Positions 24,310 to 36,326 of a stretch of DNA of 64,000 nt are shown piece by piece (position 1 is the stretch's first letter; each line of letters starts with the position of its first letter). A program made the translations under genes and the position numbers. The DNA is from Camellia lanceoleosa (Eukaryota > Streptophyta > Magnoliopsida > Ericales > Theaceae): positions 167,302,261 to 167,366,260 of the forward strand of contig CM045758.1 of the NCBI GenBank assembly GCA_025200525.1, written 5' to 3'. A model generated the notes under the pieces. The model saw only the letters and a list, made by a program, of their open reading frames with translations, was not told the origin of the DNA and did no database searches.

Positions 24310-25442
24310 CACTACGAAAAAAAATACCTTTGGCGGCTAAATTTTTAGTCGCCAAAAGTCACTTTTTAGTCGCCAAAAGTCGGATTTTCACTTTTCCCGA
24401 CTAAATAATTTCGTCGCTGGTTTTGTCGTGAATATGTGGTCGCAGATGGAATTGGCGACTAAAAGAGTGTTAGTCGCCAAAAGTCAGTAAAACAGCGACC
24501 AACGCATTTGTCGGCAATACTGAATTCCTTTTTTGGAAATTATGCATTTGGCGACTAAAATTTTAGTCGCCAATAGTGTTTATTTATTTTATTTTTTTTT
24601 TGAGTTTCCCCGACTAAACTGATCGTTGCCAAAAACGATTAATTTTCGGCGACTAAACTCTTTAGTCGCCAAAAGCATGTTTGAAAAAAAAAAATTTCCA
24701 TCTGCCTGAGAACCTTGGACCTCCAACTTCCCAACATTCCAAACCTTCACAGCACAGTCCCTCCCACTATGCCACTGAATCCTCACGCGAATATAATTGC
24801 AACTTATATTATTTATACATTATTTTCACCGGTTTTAATATAAAAGTATATATATAAATATAATTATATATATTAAATATAATTGATGTAAAAATTAAAT
24901 TATTTATTAAAAAAAATATAAGCCACTTTTGGCGACTAAAATTTTTTTAGTCGCCAAAAACTTTAGTTTGGCTACTAAAAAATAATGTAGTCGCAAAAAA
25001 ATTAATTTCCGCCTAAAAAAACCACTTTCAACGACTAAAGTGATTTTTGGTCGCCAAAATTGTCACTTTTGCCGACTAAACTCAATTTTAGTCGCTAATG
25101 GTCCACTTTTTAGCTACTAAATATTTTTAGTAGCCAAAAACATCCACTTTTGGCGACTAAACTGAGTTTTAGTCGCCAAAACCCCTCCTTTTAGCTACTA
25201 ATTTTTTTTAGTAGGCAAAAATCTCCACTCTTGGGGACTAAACTGAATTTTAGTCGCCAAAACCCCTACTTTTGGCTACAAAATTGATTTTAGTCGCCAG
25301 TAAGTATACATTTGGTGACTAATTTGTTTTAGTCGCCAAAAGTCCCCAGTTTTGGCTACCAACTGTTTTTAGTCGCCCAAGGTGCTACTTTTAGCGACGA
25401 AAAATTTATTTTTAGTCGCTAATTGTACTTTTTGTTGTAGTG
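24310..25442. mobile_element. Small non-autonomous CACTA element
   Basis: Begins CACTACGAAAAAAA and ends TTTTTGTTGTAGTG, the CACTA (En/Spm) terminal signature. Flanked by AAA at 24307-24309 and AAA at 25443-25445, the 3-bp duplication expected of this superfamily. The ends are filled with many direct and inverted copies of 'TTTGGCGACTAAA/TTTAGTCGCCAAA', the subterminal repeats bound by CACTA transposases. 1133 bp, no transposase. The subterminal repeats match those of the larger element at 26364. Confidence 0.88.
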
Positions 25443-26363
25443 AAATTTTTCTCGTGACTCGTGTTGTCTGGAGGCAACTTCGTTTTTGAACATCTCTCAA
25501 TCTTGAGCAAGGAATCCATAGTGTTTAGATCAAGATTTAGGAAAAATAATTTGTCAAGTGAAAAGAAAATAAAAGAATAAAATTAGTTTCTATTTTATTA
25601 TTGTTTTTGTTAGCCTTTTAAGATTATTTGAGTCATTCACCTTTTTCCTTCGTGTTTATAGATCATTTATAAATGATTTGAATCATCTTAACAACCCTAC
25701 AGCGGTGAGCAAAAAAACCTACACTGAACTGATCCACTCATAAGATTGGATTGGAGAAAAATTGAATTTAACTTAAGAAAAATTATGAAGGTGTGGGTTC
25801 ACCATGCATTTCACTCACCTATTTTAAGTCGTTTACTTTATAAAAATCAGATTGATTTAATAAGTATAACTATATGTTTTTATTATATTTAATTTTTTTA
25901 TGTATATAATAAAAAGAAATAGCCAAGAAATATGATTTTAAAAATATATTGTCCACTTTTTATAGCTAAATATGATAAAATGAAGTAAATATAATCAAGG
26001 ATGGACCTAGAAGGGGACGATGGCACCTTCCTACGATTTCAAAAACCTTGTTTATTTTAGTAGGATTAGTTAATGACTCTCTAAATTGTATAGACTTGCC
26101 CCTCTTGTGTTTTTCTAAATTTTTAAGTGATCACCCCTTTTTAAGGTTTTGAAAAAATTGAAGCAATCACTCTAATGTATCTATGAAACATAGTTCTTGA
26201 CATATGAAATTAAAAATTAAAAATTTTGGACGATCTAACAAAAAATAAAAAAATTTCTCATACCTAGTGTCAACTTCAAGTATTAACCTGCAAGAAGTGA
26301 AGATGACGAAGGAGGATTTAACAAGTAACTTGATAAAATTTATTGAGAAATACATAGTTTAGG
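25443..26363. other. Spacer between two CACTA elements
   Basis: AT-rich, no gene seen. 'gcggtgagcaaaaaaacc' near 25702 resembles hAT family A ends, but no partner end was found. Confidence 0.5.
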
Positions 26364-26379
26364 CACTACAAGAATTTGC

Positions 26380-27010
26380 ACTTTTAGCGATCACTTTTCG
26401 CGACCAATATAAAAGTTGATAGCTAAAAGTTATCTTTTGGCGACCAAATATTAATTAGTCGTGAGTGATCATTATTTTGACGACCAAATATGAGTTGGTC
26501 GTAGAAGGTCAAATTTTGGCGACCAAAAAATGAGTTAGTCGTAGAAAGTGGTATGCTTTTGGCGACCAACTACAAATTTGGTCGTGGAAGGTCACATTTT
26601 GATGACTAAAAAATAAGTTGGTCGCGGAAGATAAAAAATAAGTTGGTTGTGGAATTGGCGACCAAAATTTTAGTCGCCAAAAACGTATTTTTTCCAACCA
26701 AAAGTATTTTAGTTGCCGTATATTGAGTTTTGTCTATTAAAACAATTTTAGTCGCTAAATGGAAAATAAAAAATTATTTTTTTCTTTGGCGACCAAAATT
26801 TGGTCGCCAAAAACTTATTTTCAGCAACCAAAAAAGAGTAGTCGCCAAATTAGTACTTTTAGCGACTAATATTTTAGTCGCCGTTGATTGAGATTTGGCA
26901 ACTAAAAAGGTTTGTCAGCGAAGGTACGTTTTCTACGACTAATCTAGTCTTTTGGTCGCCAAAAGTTTGGGAGGGAAATTTGAAACGTGGAGGTGGGAAT
27001 TGAAATTTTT
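26380..27010. repeat. CACTA left subterminal repeats
   Basis: More than fifteen copies of a 'tttggcgaccaa' / 'ttagtcgccaaaa' motif in both orientations, spaced 20-45 bp. In CACTA elements such arrays are transposase-binding sites. Confidence 0.85.
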
Positions 27011-27119
27011 TTGCGACAAAAAAATTTGGTCACCGATTGTAAAATGACGTCGTTTTGTACCAGGAAAACAGAAAAAAAAAATAAAAATAAAAAAAGCCCT
27101 AATCTCCCCTCTGTTTTGA

Positions 27120-27375
27120 TAATATTTATTTTTTATATCACTTTTCAATTAAGTGTGATTATATATATATATATTTTAATCATACTTTTTAATTAACATG
27201 TGATTAAAGATCACATAAGAAGAATTAAAACTATCTCACACTTAATTTTTAATAAGTGTGACTAAAATAATTTTTAATCACACTTAATTTAATAAATGAG
27301 ATAATATTTTTTTTAAATCACAAATTTTAAATAAGTGTGATTATATATTTTCATCACAATTTTAGGTGTGACGGT
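27120..27375. repeat. AT-rich block of 'aagtgtgattata' repeats
   Basis: 'taagtgtgattata' and its complement 'ttaatcacactta' recur at least six times. May be a nested MITE or part of the CACTA interior. Just upstream (27047) lies TGACGTCGTTTT, a motif shared with elements near 55.8 and 56.5 kb. Confidence 0.5.
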
Positions 27376-27556
27376 ATATATATAATTTTTCAATTTAATT
27401 TAGACGACTTTTGAAACACCTACCTAGATTGAATTTACTAAACAGGGTCTCTTCTCCAATTAATTTGCTCTGCCTTTTCTTTTTGAAACAAAGCCCTAGT
27501 TAATTCGTTCTTATTCACATCTCTCTCTCTCTCTCACACACACGAACCCTCATCCT

Positions 27557-28213
27557 ATGGCTCCAAAAGCCCTTCATTTTCGACATCCGAACTCGCCCCC
27601 ATACCTTCTTCTCCATCTCCGGCACCAAGGACCTCCAAACGATTAACCTAACCCTCTATGTCCTCTCTCGCCCTGCGGTCTCTCAAATCCCCTGATCTTC
27701 CAAACCTTAGGCCTCAAATACAACGAGAAAGTACTTCATTCGATCGGCAACGGAGTCCTCAAGGCCGTCGTCGCTCAATTCAACGTCGATCAGCTCCTCA
27801 TTTAGCATCCCAACGTCTCCGCATTGGTTCGCAAGAGCTTGGTTCGTCGTGCTAAGGATTTCAACATCGTTCTTGATGATATTGCGATCATGCACTTGTC
27901 GTATGGGGCTGAGTTGTCCAAGGCCGTGGAGCAGAAGTAGGTGGCACGACAGGAGGCAGAGAGGTCGAAATTCATGGTGGCCAAAGCGAAGCAGGAGAGG
28001 CGAACAACGATTATTAGGGCGAAATGTGAGAGTTAGGCTGCGAAATTGATTTCAGATGCGACTGCGGCTCTTGGAATGGGTTTGATTGAGCTCAGGAAAT
28101 TGAGGGTTCGAGGGAGATAGCGACGACGTTGGCAAAGACTCTGAATGTGGCCTACCTGCCCAATGCAAACAACATGTTGTTGGGGCTCAATCCTTCCGTG
28201 GTTGGCCGTTGAT
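27557..28213 (+). pseudogene. Prohibitin (PHB) pseudogene inside the CACTA element
   Basis: Prohibitins form ring complexes in the mitochondrial inner membrane. From about 27572 the translation reads [23 protein letters not shown] and, after a frame change near 27690, [46 protein letters not shown] and LISDATAALGMGLIELR, ending near NVAYLPNANNMLLGLNPS at about 28200. This is the middle and C-terminal part of plant mitochondrial PHB3/4-type prohibitin; roughly the first 70-90 residues are missing. In-frame stops at 27803, 27938 and 28034, and another frame change near 28110, prevent expression. No intron interrupts it. Confidence 0.9.
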
Positions 28214-29112
28214 TTGGTGATTTCAATGACCTTACACTGTTTTTTGTTTCAATTCATGAATTCTTGAAATTGGGCTTTAGGAGTTTACTATATTGATTAT
28301 AATTGTTCTAAGATCAACAGCTGACCCATGCCTTGATATCCAAAGATTTGGGAATCGGATAGATCACACTTAAACACACGTGGCCAAGGCATTTACTTTG
28401 ATGTATGTGATTAACTAAGAACAATGATCAGATAATTTTAGATAATCAGATTGTTATAACATGTCAAGAGCTGTTAAAAAATTAACTAATGTAACAAAAC
28501 AATAATTAGTTGATTGGGATACTTCATTTTTTTCTTAGACGACCCCATCATGAAAAATAATATGAATGACTGTGTTACAATTCATAATAATTATCAGATA
28601 GTAGAAACGGGAAATATTGTGCTTGCACACATTTTTCTTACAGAAGAATCAAATTTCTAACAAGAGTTTTGGTCATGTTTGACTGAGATACTTCATTCAT
28701 TTCTTAATTGTCCATGTAATATATGTAATAATACCCCCATATGAATAATGTAAAGATTATGAATGACTATTCTACAATCCATTAATGACAATTAGTGAGT
28801 AGAACATGGGAAATATGGTGCTTAGAGACATAATGCCTATGGAGTAATTAGTTTCTGAGAAAAGTATCCTAATTTCCTTTTCCTAAAAGAATAAGCTGAT
28901 GAGTGGATTTTGTAATCAAGTTCTAAAGTGTGTGCATTGTTTGTCATTTTATTTTATTTTTTTGAATGCTCCTTGTGTCTTTTTTAAATTTATGCTAGGT
29001 TCAACTGTAAGGGAAATTAAGAAAATCCATCCTAGGTTCAACTGTGAAAGTGTAAAATCTACTCCTATCAAGATGTTTGAGATTAGTGAGTAATTTTCTG
29101 CTTATGTTTCAG
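28214..29112. other. CACTA interior, non-coding
   Basis: AT-rich, with two related segments ('gactgagatacttcattcat' near 28680 and a similar one near 28517, each followed by 'aatgac...attcataa'). No gene recognised. Confidence 0.5.
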
Positions 29113-29178
29113 GCTGCAGATGTAGTTTTTATTGCAGAACCTTGGACAATGCCATGGACAGCAAAGACCATTCTGCAG
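29113..29178 (+). pseudogene. Exon-like fragment, source gene not recognised
   Basis: 66 bp bounded by TTTCAG at 29107-29112 and CAG|GTAAAT at 29179. In one frame it gives 22 residues without a stop: AADVVFIAEPWTMPWTAKTI and two more. The good splice-site consensus suggests an internal exon captured from a host gene with part of its introns. I cannot assign the family. Confidence 0.45.
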
Positions 29179-29399
29179 GTAAATCATTTTTTTCATTTAA
29201 TAACAGTTAAGTTCGAATAGATTTGTTTCTGTTTGATTTCAATCTTCATGGAAGTGTCATTTAGTGAATTGGGTTTTTTATTTTGAGATTTACGTTGGTG
29301 TTAAATATGATAATTAGGCATTGCTTTTTTGTTCTTTTTTATTTTAAATGATCATTTTGATTCATTGATCTTTACCTGTGTTTTTGTTTGTTTTGGTAC

Positions 29400-29925
29400 T
29401 GTGAGAGAGATTTCATAATCTGGCTTTGGACTGTGGTAATGACTGGGCTAAAATTGGTCCAAGCATGTTTTAGCCGAGCTGGGCTGGGACAATCCAGGTG
29501 CAGTGCGCTCAGTTAAAGCCCAGGTTCGATTTTGCCGGGATAACTTCTCTGTTAGCCCGGTTCGCATTGTTTACTTGTTGAGATCGGCGTGCAAGATCCT
29601 CCGCAGACTGGCCAACCAAGCAAGTGCTCAGTCATTACGGGGGGCTGCTAAGCTTGGTTATAACGGAGCTCGGCTCGAAGCATTGCATGTCCCGGAAATG
29701 TCTGATTGTAGGAAGATGGGGCGTACGCCGTCGTTCACGCCAACACTGTTTGGCAGTTTGGTTAGGTGGTGTTTAGCTGTATTTGCGCTGACATGTGGGA
29801 AAGTAGGATAGGGGAGCAGGTCTACACGTCGAAAGGTGAATGGACGCAGAGGCACGCGCAGAAGGTATGTAAACGTGACTACGCCTCCCATGTTGGGGAT
29901 GAAACTTCATCTGGTGAGAGAAACT

Positions 29926-29973
<48 letters not shown>

Positions 29974-30120
29974 GAGTGTGTGCTAACTTGACCGTCGAAG
30001 GGGTTTTCCGGCAACACACCGCCGGGTAGCTCACCGTCGTTGTGTTTGCAGGTTAATCGGATCGAAACGGAGCTTGGACGCAAGGAATACGGGCGGTACC
30101 GAATATTTGCCCCCCGTACA
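29400..30120 (+). repeat. 5' LTR of the gag-only element
   Basis: Starts TGTGAGAGAGATTTC and ends CCCCCCGTACA, 721 bp. Co-linear with 35142-35620 plus 37217-37440. Includes a (CT)n microsatellite at 29932-29967 that is shorter in the 3' copy. Confidence 0.9.
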
Positions 30121-30121
30121 A

Positions 30122-30140
30122 TTGGCGCCGTCTATGGGAA
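30122..30140 (+). other. Primer-binding site of the gag-only element
   Basis: TTGGCGCCGTCTATGGGAA starts two bases after the LTR. TGGCGCC followed by similar bases is the PBS type of Tat/Athila-group elements, probably complementary to the 3' end of an aspartate-type tRNA. Confidence 0.65.
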
Positions 30141-30279
30141 TTCGACAGATAAAACCTTGTCATCCAAGCTTCTCCGGTCATCTTTTATTGTGAACCATGA
30201 CGACATTCCGTTACTCGCCATCGACGGCATCACGCCAGAGTCCATTTGTCTCAGAGATGGCCTGTTTGCCATTCCTACG

Positions 30280-31497
30280 ATGGCTGATTTAGAGACCTCC
30301 GCACAAAGACTTCCCAGGGATACGCGAGATAAGCACGCAGGGAGTGTTGGGCGCTCTGTCATTCCAAAAGAGCATCGCCGACGGCGAGATTCACACACTC
30401 AACACTTAGAAGACAAGCTGAGAGACCAAGATACTATTATTAAGAAAATGGTGAATGAGATAGAGGCCACGAGACGCCAGATGAAGGGAAAGGACATTGC
30501 TAGAGTGGGAAACCACAATGAGCACGCTCATTCCCACCGTTCCGGTAGTCTTAATAGACATCGCATCCCTTCACTCTTCGTCACGAGAAGCTTCAGAGCT
30601 GAAGACTACGTAACACCGGCAACGATATCTCGCACGCAGGACAGCAGTTACCACCCTTTAAGGGATGTGTTGAAAAAATGCGTTCACCAGCAGGAGGCGC
30701 AGAGGGTGCTTGCACTGCAGCAGCTGGTCCCTAGAGGGCGAGCCAATGAAAAGGTCGCTATGCCACAACCACGCTTGGCGGCACGAGCGCCACCAGACAA
30801 AGAGTTGGCAAAGCTGAGTGCCACCCCTTTTTCCGTAGAGATCGAGAACACATCGCTCCCCCCTAGGTTTTGTCAACCAAAGTTCACGCTCTATGACAGA
30901 AAGACTGATCCATATATGCACGTATGCCACTTCCGACAGGTTATAGCTGGGCATAGGCAAAACACTGCGCTTATGTGCCTTGTTTTTCCATCGAGTTTGG
31001 GCGAGTTGGGCCTAAAATGGTTCGAGAGGCTGCCGGAGGAGAGCATCGAGGGGTGGCAACAGGTGGCAGAGGCATTTGTCACCAGATTTAAGACAAATGC
31101 TAAAATGCCCAAGGAAATTGACCATCTCTTGAGAGTAAACATGAAGTCAGGCGACTCTTTGAAGGCGTATAACACTAAGTATTTAGAGACTTTCAACGAG
31201 ATCCTTGATTTCCTGACCAACCTTGCAATCACTCAATATAAGCGCGGTCTTCCAGTCGGACATCGACTGAGAGACTCGCTCATAATGAATCAACCGTCAA
31301 CCATGGAATTGCTCATGCAACACATTAATGAGCACATCCGAGTCGAAGGCGATGCAGCCGCAGCTACCGTGGCAACAAGTCCGGTAGTAAAAAATAAGAG
31401 AGTAGTGCGAAAGGTTCATGCAGTCGGACAAGATGATGTCCATACAAACCACCATGGAAGAGATATAAGGAATTCAGTTTTTGGAAGACGTCTGTAA
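30280..31497 (+). CDS. Retrotransposon gag protein (Tat-like, stand-alone)
   Basis: Open frame of 405 codons from ATG 30280. The frame is also open upstream to 30040, but that part overlaps the LTR and PBS, so 30280 is the more likely start. The retrotrans-gag domain covers the middle: KFTLYDRKTDPYMHVCHFRQ, LGLKWFERLPEESIEGW, FVTRFKTNAKMPKEIDHLL and LKAYNTKYLETFNEI. Gag would assemble the particle that packages element RNA. The N-terminal part is charged and coiled-coil-like (EDKLRDQDTIIKKMVNEIEA). There is no CCHC knuckle and no protease motif before the stop at 31497. The frame is unbroken, so recent selection or recent activity is possible. Confidence 0.8.
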   Translation: MADLETSAQRLPRDTRDKHAGSVGRSVIPKEHRRRRDSHTQHLEDKLRDQDTIIKKMVNEIEATRRQMKGKDIARVGNHNEHAHSHRSGSLNRHRIPSLFVTRSFRAEDYVTPATISRTQDSSYHPLRDVLKKCVHQQEAQRVLALQQLVPRGRANEKVAMPQPRLAARAPPDKELAKLSATPFSVEIENTSLPPRFCQPKFTLYDRKTDPYMHVCHFRQVIAGHRQNTALMCLVFPSSLGELGLKWFERLPEESIEGWQQVAEAFVTRFKTNAKMPKEIDHLLRVNMKSGDSLKAYNTKYLETFNEILDFLTNLAITQYKRGLPVGHRLRDSLIMNQPSTMELLMQHINEHIRVEGDAAAATVATSPVVKNKRVVRKVHAVGQDDVHTNHHGRDIRNSVFGRRL

Positions 31498-31739
31498 GAA
31501 GGCTGAGGAAAATGGGCATAAAACTCACGGAATGTAAATGGCCGATCCATTTTCAGAACATCGAACTCTGCCAATCTAAAGTTTGGTTCGTAGTTCTATT
31601 TTTGTAACCCTTTTTGCCATTGGCACAATGAAACAAATAGACCATTTTCTTAAGAATTGTTGTATTTTTGCCTTGCCAAGCGGATTTAGTGCGGTCCAAG
31701 GGGCAACTAACAATCATTTTGACAGAAAGATCAAAATTC

Positions 31740-34700
31740 ATGCGGATTTTGCTCGGCAAGAGATTTGTTGATGGTTTTGATCAACTTTGGAATTCCTTGC
31801 GGACGAATTTTGCTCGACAAGAAGTTTGTTGATGATTTTATCAACTCTGGAATTCCTTGTCGGATGAATTTTACTTGGCAAGAGATTTTTTGATGGTTTT
31901 AATCAACTTTAGAATTCCTTGCCGAGCTAATCTTGCTCGCCAAGAAGCAAGTCGCCGAGCTGACCTTGCTCGCAGACCTTGGAGTTCCTTGCCGAGCCGA
32001 TCTTGTTTGCTAAGAAGAAAGTCACCAAGCAGACCTTGCTTGTCGACGTTGGAGTTATTTGCCTAGTTGATCCTGCTTGCCAAGAAGCAAGTCCTCGAGC
32101 TGACCTTGCTCGTCGACCGTTGAGTTCCTATCCGAGCTGATCTTCCTCGCCAAGAAGCAAGTCACCGAGCTAACCTTACTTACTGACCTTGGAGTTCCAT
32201 GTCGAGCTGATTTTGCTCGCCAAGAAAAAAATCGCCGAGCGGACCTTACTCATCAACCTTGAAGTTACTTGCCGAGCTGATCTTGCTTACTAAGAAACAA
32301 GTCACCGAGCAGACCTTGGAGTTCCTTGCCGAGCTGATCTTGCTTGCCAAGAAGAAAGTCACCGAGCTGACCTTGCTCGCCGACCTTGCTCGCCGACCTT
32401 TGAGTTCCTTGTTGAACTAATCTTGCTTGCCAAGAAGTAAGTCGCCGAGCTGACCTTGCACGCCAACCTTGGAGTTCCTTGCCGAGCTGATCTTGCTCGA
32501 ATAGAAGCAAGTCGTCGAGCAGACTTTGCTCGTGACCTTCGAGTTCTTTGTTGAGCTGATTTTGCTCGCCAAGAAGAAAGTCGCTGAGCTGACCTTGCTC
32601 ACCGACCTTGGAGTTCCTTGCCAAGCTGATCTTGCTCGCCAAAAAATAAATCGTCGAGCAGACCTTGCTCGTTGACCATCGAGTTCCTTGCCGAGCTGAT
32701 CTTGCTCGCCAAGAAGCAAGTCGTCGAGCGGACCTTGCTCGCGACCTTGGAGTTCCTTGTCGAGCTGATCTTGCTCGCTAAGAAGAAAGTCACCGAGCTG
32801 ACCTTGCTTGCCAATCTTTGAGTTCCTTGCCGAGCTGATCTTGCTCGCCAAGAAGCAAATTGCCGAGCTGACCTTGCCCGGCGACCTTGGAGTTCTTTAC
32901 CGAGCTGATCTTGCTCGCCAAGAAGAAAGTCGCCGAGCTGACCTTACTCACCGACCTTAGAGTTCCTTGCCAAGCTGATCTTGCTCTCCAAGAAGCAAGT
33001 CGCCGAGCGGACCTTGCTCGTTGACCATGGAGCTCCTTGCCGAGCTGATCTTGCTCGCCATGAAGTAAGTCGCCGAGCAGACCTTGCTTACGACCTTGGA
33101 GTTCCTTGCCGAGCTGATCTTACTTTACAAAAAGAAAGTCATCGAGCTGACCTTGCTCGCCGACCTTTGAGTTTCTTACCGAGCTAATCTTGCTTTACAA
33201 GAAGAAAGTCATCGAGCTGACCTTGCTCGCTGACCTTTGAGTTTCTTGCCGAGCTGATCTTGCTCACCAAGAAGCAAGTCGTCGAGCTGATCTTGCTCGC
33301 CAAGCAGTAAGTCGCCGAGCTGACCTTACTTGCCGACCTTTGATTTCCTTGCCGAGCTGATCTTGCTCGACAAGAACCAAGTCGCCGAGCCGACCTTGCG
33401 CGCCAAGCTGATTTTCCTCGGCAAGAAGCAAGTCGCCGAGCGGACCTTGCCCGCCGACCTTGGAGTTCCTTGCCGAGCTGATCTTGCTCGCCAAGAAGCA
33501 AGTCGTCAAGTGGACCTTGGAGTTCCTTGCTGAACTGATCTTGCTCGCCAAGAAGCAAGTCGCTGAGCTGACCTTCCTCGTCGACCTTTGAGTTCCTTGC
33601 CGAGCTGATCTTGCTCGCCAAGAAGCAAGTCACCGAGCTGACCTTGCTCGCCGACCTTAGAGTTCCTTGTCGAGTTGATCTTGCTCACCAAGAAGAAAGT
33701 CGCCGAGCTGACCTTGCTCGCCAACTTTAGAGTTCCTTGCCGAGCTGATCTTGCTCGCCAAGAAGCAAGTCGCTGAGAGGACCTTGCTCGTTAACCATGG
33801 AGCTCCTTGCCGAGCTGATCTTGCTTACCAGGAAGCAAGTCGCCGAGCAAACCTTGCTCGCGACTTTGGAGTTCCTTGCCGAGCTGATCTTGTTTGCCAA
33901 AAAGAAAGTCACCGAGCTGACCTTGCTCGCCGACCTTTGAGTTTCTTGCCGAGCTGATTTTGCTCGCCAAGAAGCAAGTCGCCAAGCAGACCTTGCTCGC
34001 CGACCTTTGAGTTCCTTGTAGAGCTGATCTTGCTCGCCAAGAAGCAAGTCGCCGAGCCGACTTTGCGCGCCAACCTTGGAGTTCCTTGCCAAGCTGATCT
34101 TGCTTGCCAAGAAGCAAGTCACCGAGTGGACCTTGTCCGCCGACCTTGGAGTTTCTTGCCGAGCCGATCTTGCTCGCCAAGAAGCAAGTCACCGAGCGGA
34201 CCTTGGAGTTCCTTGCCGAGTTGATCTTGCTCGCCAAGAAGTAAGTCACAAAGCTTACCTTGCTCGCCGACCTTTGAGTTTCTTGCCGAGCTGATCTTGC
34301 TCTCCAAGAAGCAAGTCGCCAAGCTGACCTTGTTCGCCGACCTTGGAGTTCCTTTCTGAGCTGATCTTGCTCGCCAAGAAGAAAGTCGCCGAGCTGACCT
34401 CGCTCGCCTACCTTGGATTTATTTGCTGAGCCGATCTTACTCGATAATAAACAAGTCGCGTGAGCGAACCTTGCTCACGACCTTGGAGTTCCTTGCCTAG
34501 TTGATCTTGCTCACCAAGAAGAAAGTCACCGAGCTGATCTTGCTCGGCAAGAAGCAAGTCGCCGAGTGAACCGTGCTCATCGACTATGGAGTTCCTTGCC
34601 GAGATAATCTTGCTCGCCAAGAAGCAAGTCGCGGAGCGGACCTTGCCCGCCGACCTTGGAGTTCCTTGCCGAGCTGATCTTGCTCGCCTAGAAGCAAGTC

Positions 34701-35040
34701 GCGGAGCGGACCTTGCTCGCCAACTTTAGAGTTCCTTGACGAGTTGATCTTGTACGCCAAGAAGAAAGTCGCTGAGCTGACCTTGCTCGCTGTCCTTGGA
34801 GTTCCTTGCTGAGCTGATCTTGCTTGTCAAGAAGAAAATTGTCGAGCTGACCTTGCTCGCTGACCTTAAAGTTCTTTGCCGAGTTGATCTTGCTCGCCAA
34901 GAATCAAGTTGCTGAGCTGGCTTTCCTCGCTAACTTTGAATGACCTTGCCAAGTTGATTTTGCTCTCCCAGGAAGTTGCTGAGCTGATTTTACTCACCAA
35001 GAAGTGAGTTGATGAGCTGACTTTGTTTGCCAACTTTGAG
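31740..35040. repeat. ~70-bp tandem repeat array occupying the pol position
   Basis: About 45 units of a GC-richer repeat built on 'ttccttgccgagctgatctt' + 'gctcgccaagaagcaagtcg' + 'ccgagctgaccttgctcgcc' + 'gaccttggag'. Starts of 'gagttcctt' fall about 70 bp apart; the first two or three units are more diverged and slightly longer. Some units have internal deletions. Because 70 is not a multiple of three, each frame cycles through three registers and gives long repetitive open frames, mainly on the minus strand. I read these as by-products. Confidence 0.93.
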
Positions 35041-36326
35041 GTTTCTAGACCGAGCAAAATGAACCACCGAGCAAAAAGTCTAGCCCGGCCTTGTAATGTA
35101 ATTCCGGTCACGCAAATGCAGATGGAATTAAGGGGCAATTATGAGGGAGATTTCATAATCTGGCTTTGGGCCGTGGTAATGACCGGGCTAAAATTGGTTT
35201 GAGCATGTTTTGGCTGAGCTAGGCTGGGACAATCTAGGTGCAGTGCGCTCGGTTAAAGCCTGAGTCCGATTTTGCCGGGATAACTTCTCTGCTAGCCCGG
35301 TTCGCGTTGTTTGCTCATTGAGATCAGCGTGCAAGATCCTCCGCAGACCGGCCAACCGAGCAAGTGCTCAGCCATTATGGGGGGCTTCTAAGCTCGGTCA
35401 TAATGGAGCTCGGTTCGGAGCATTGCATGTCACGGAAGTAATACAGTCGTAAGAAGATGGGGCAACGCTGCCGGGCTGTCCGTTCGCGCCAACACTATTT
35501 GGCAGTTTGGTTAGGTGGTGTTTAGCTGTATTTGGGCTGACACGTGGAAAGTAGGATAGGGGAGCAGGTCTACGCGTCGAAAGGCGGATGGACGCAGAGG
35601 CACGCGCAGAAGGTATGTAATCATATTATTTAATTTTAATGATGTCTAAAATATTATTTGTATTATTTACTTTTGATGATGTCTAAAATATTATTTGTAA
35701 CAATTTGAATTTTTTTAATGTACATATTTATTTAACACAAAATATTATCTTTTTAAAATATATATATTTTTTAAATATTAGTTAAATAAAAATATTTTTG
35801 AAAACTTTACTATTCACTTTTTGAAAATTGAGGCTAATCACTGTTCACTTTTTGACCAAATTAAAAATTGATTAATTATATTATTTTGACAAAAATGATA
35901 GATTGGTTGTATTATTTTGACAAATTTGATATTGATAGGTTGTCTTGTTTTGACAAAATTAATATGGAGTGGTAGAATATATTTAGTTTAAAATCTCTAC
36001 AACATATACAATATTTTAAAAAGGGCATATATTTTCAGATCCATCATAAAAATTATTTAAAGAGATTTTTTTGTGTATGCAAATATTTGATTAGAACATT
36101 ATATATATAACTTTATATGTATAATGCATATAATACAAATAGTATACATCACGGAGCAATTATATTTTTTTTTACACAACATTGATTGTATCATATATAT
36201 TAGTGTGTGGAAACATTGAATATTAGTATATGAACACATTAATTATTAGCATGTGAAAAGTCATACAAGATATAATTCAAATTAATTTTTCTTTTCCTTT
36301 TTGTACACTTTTGACTAATACCTAAA

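Noticed and set aside
24330..25430. Dispersed 'ggcgactaaa' repeats as a regulatory or CRISPR array
   Set aside because: They are the subterminal repeats of a CACTA element with proper ends and target duplication.
29503..29975. Short plus-strand frames within the 5' LTR of the gag-only element
   Set aside because: They lie in LTR sequence that also occurs non-coding in the 3' LTR.
32265..34322. Long minus-strand frames with repeated Leu/Gln and Ser/Ala peptides
   Set aside because: They arise from the 70-bp array in three registers, without a promoter or conserved fold; kept only as a low-interest finding.
31740..35040. Possible CRISPR-like or spacer-repeat array
   Set aside because: Units are contiguous and diverged along their whole length, without unique spacers, and lie inside a plant retroelement.
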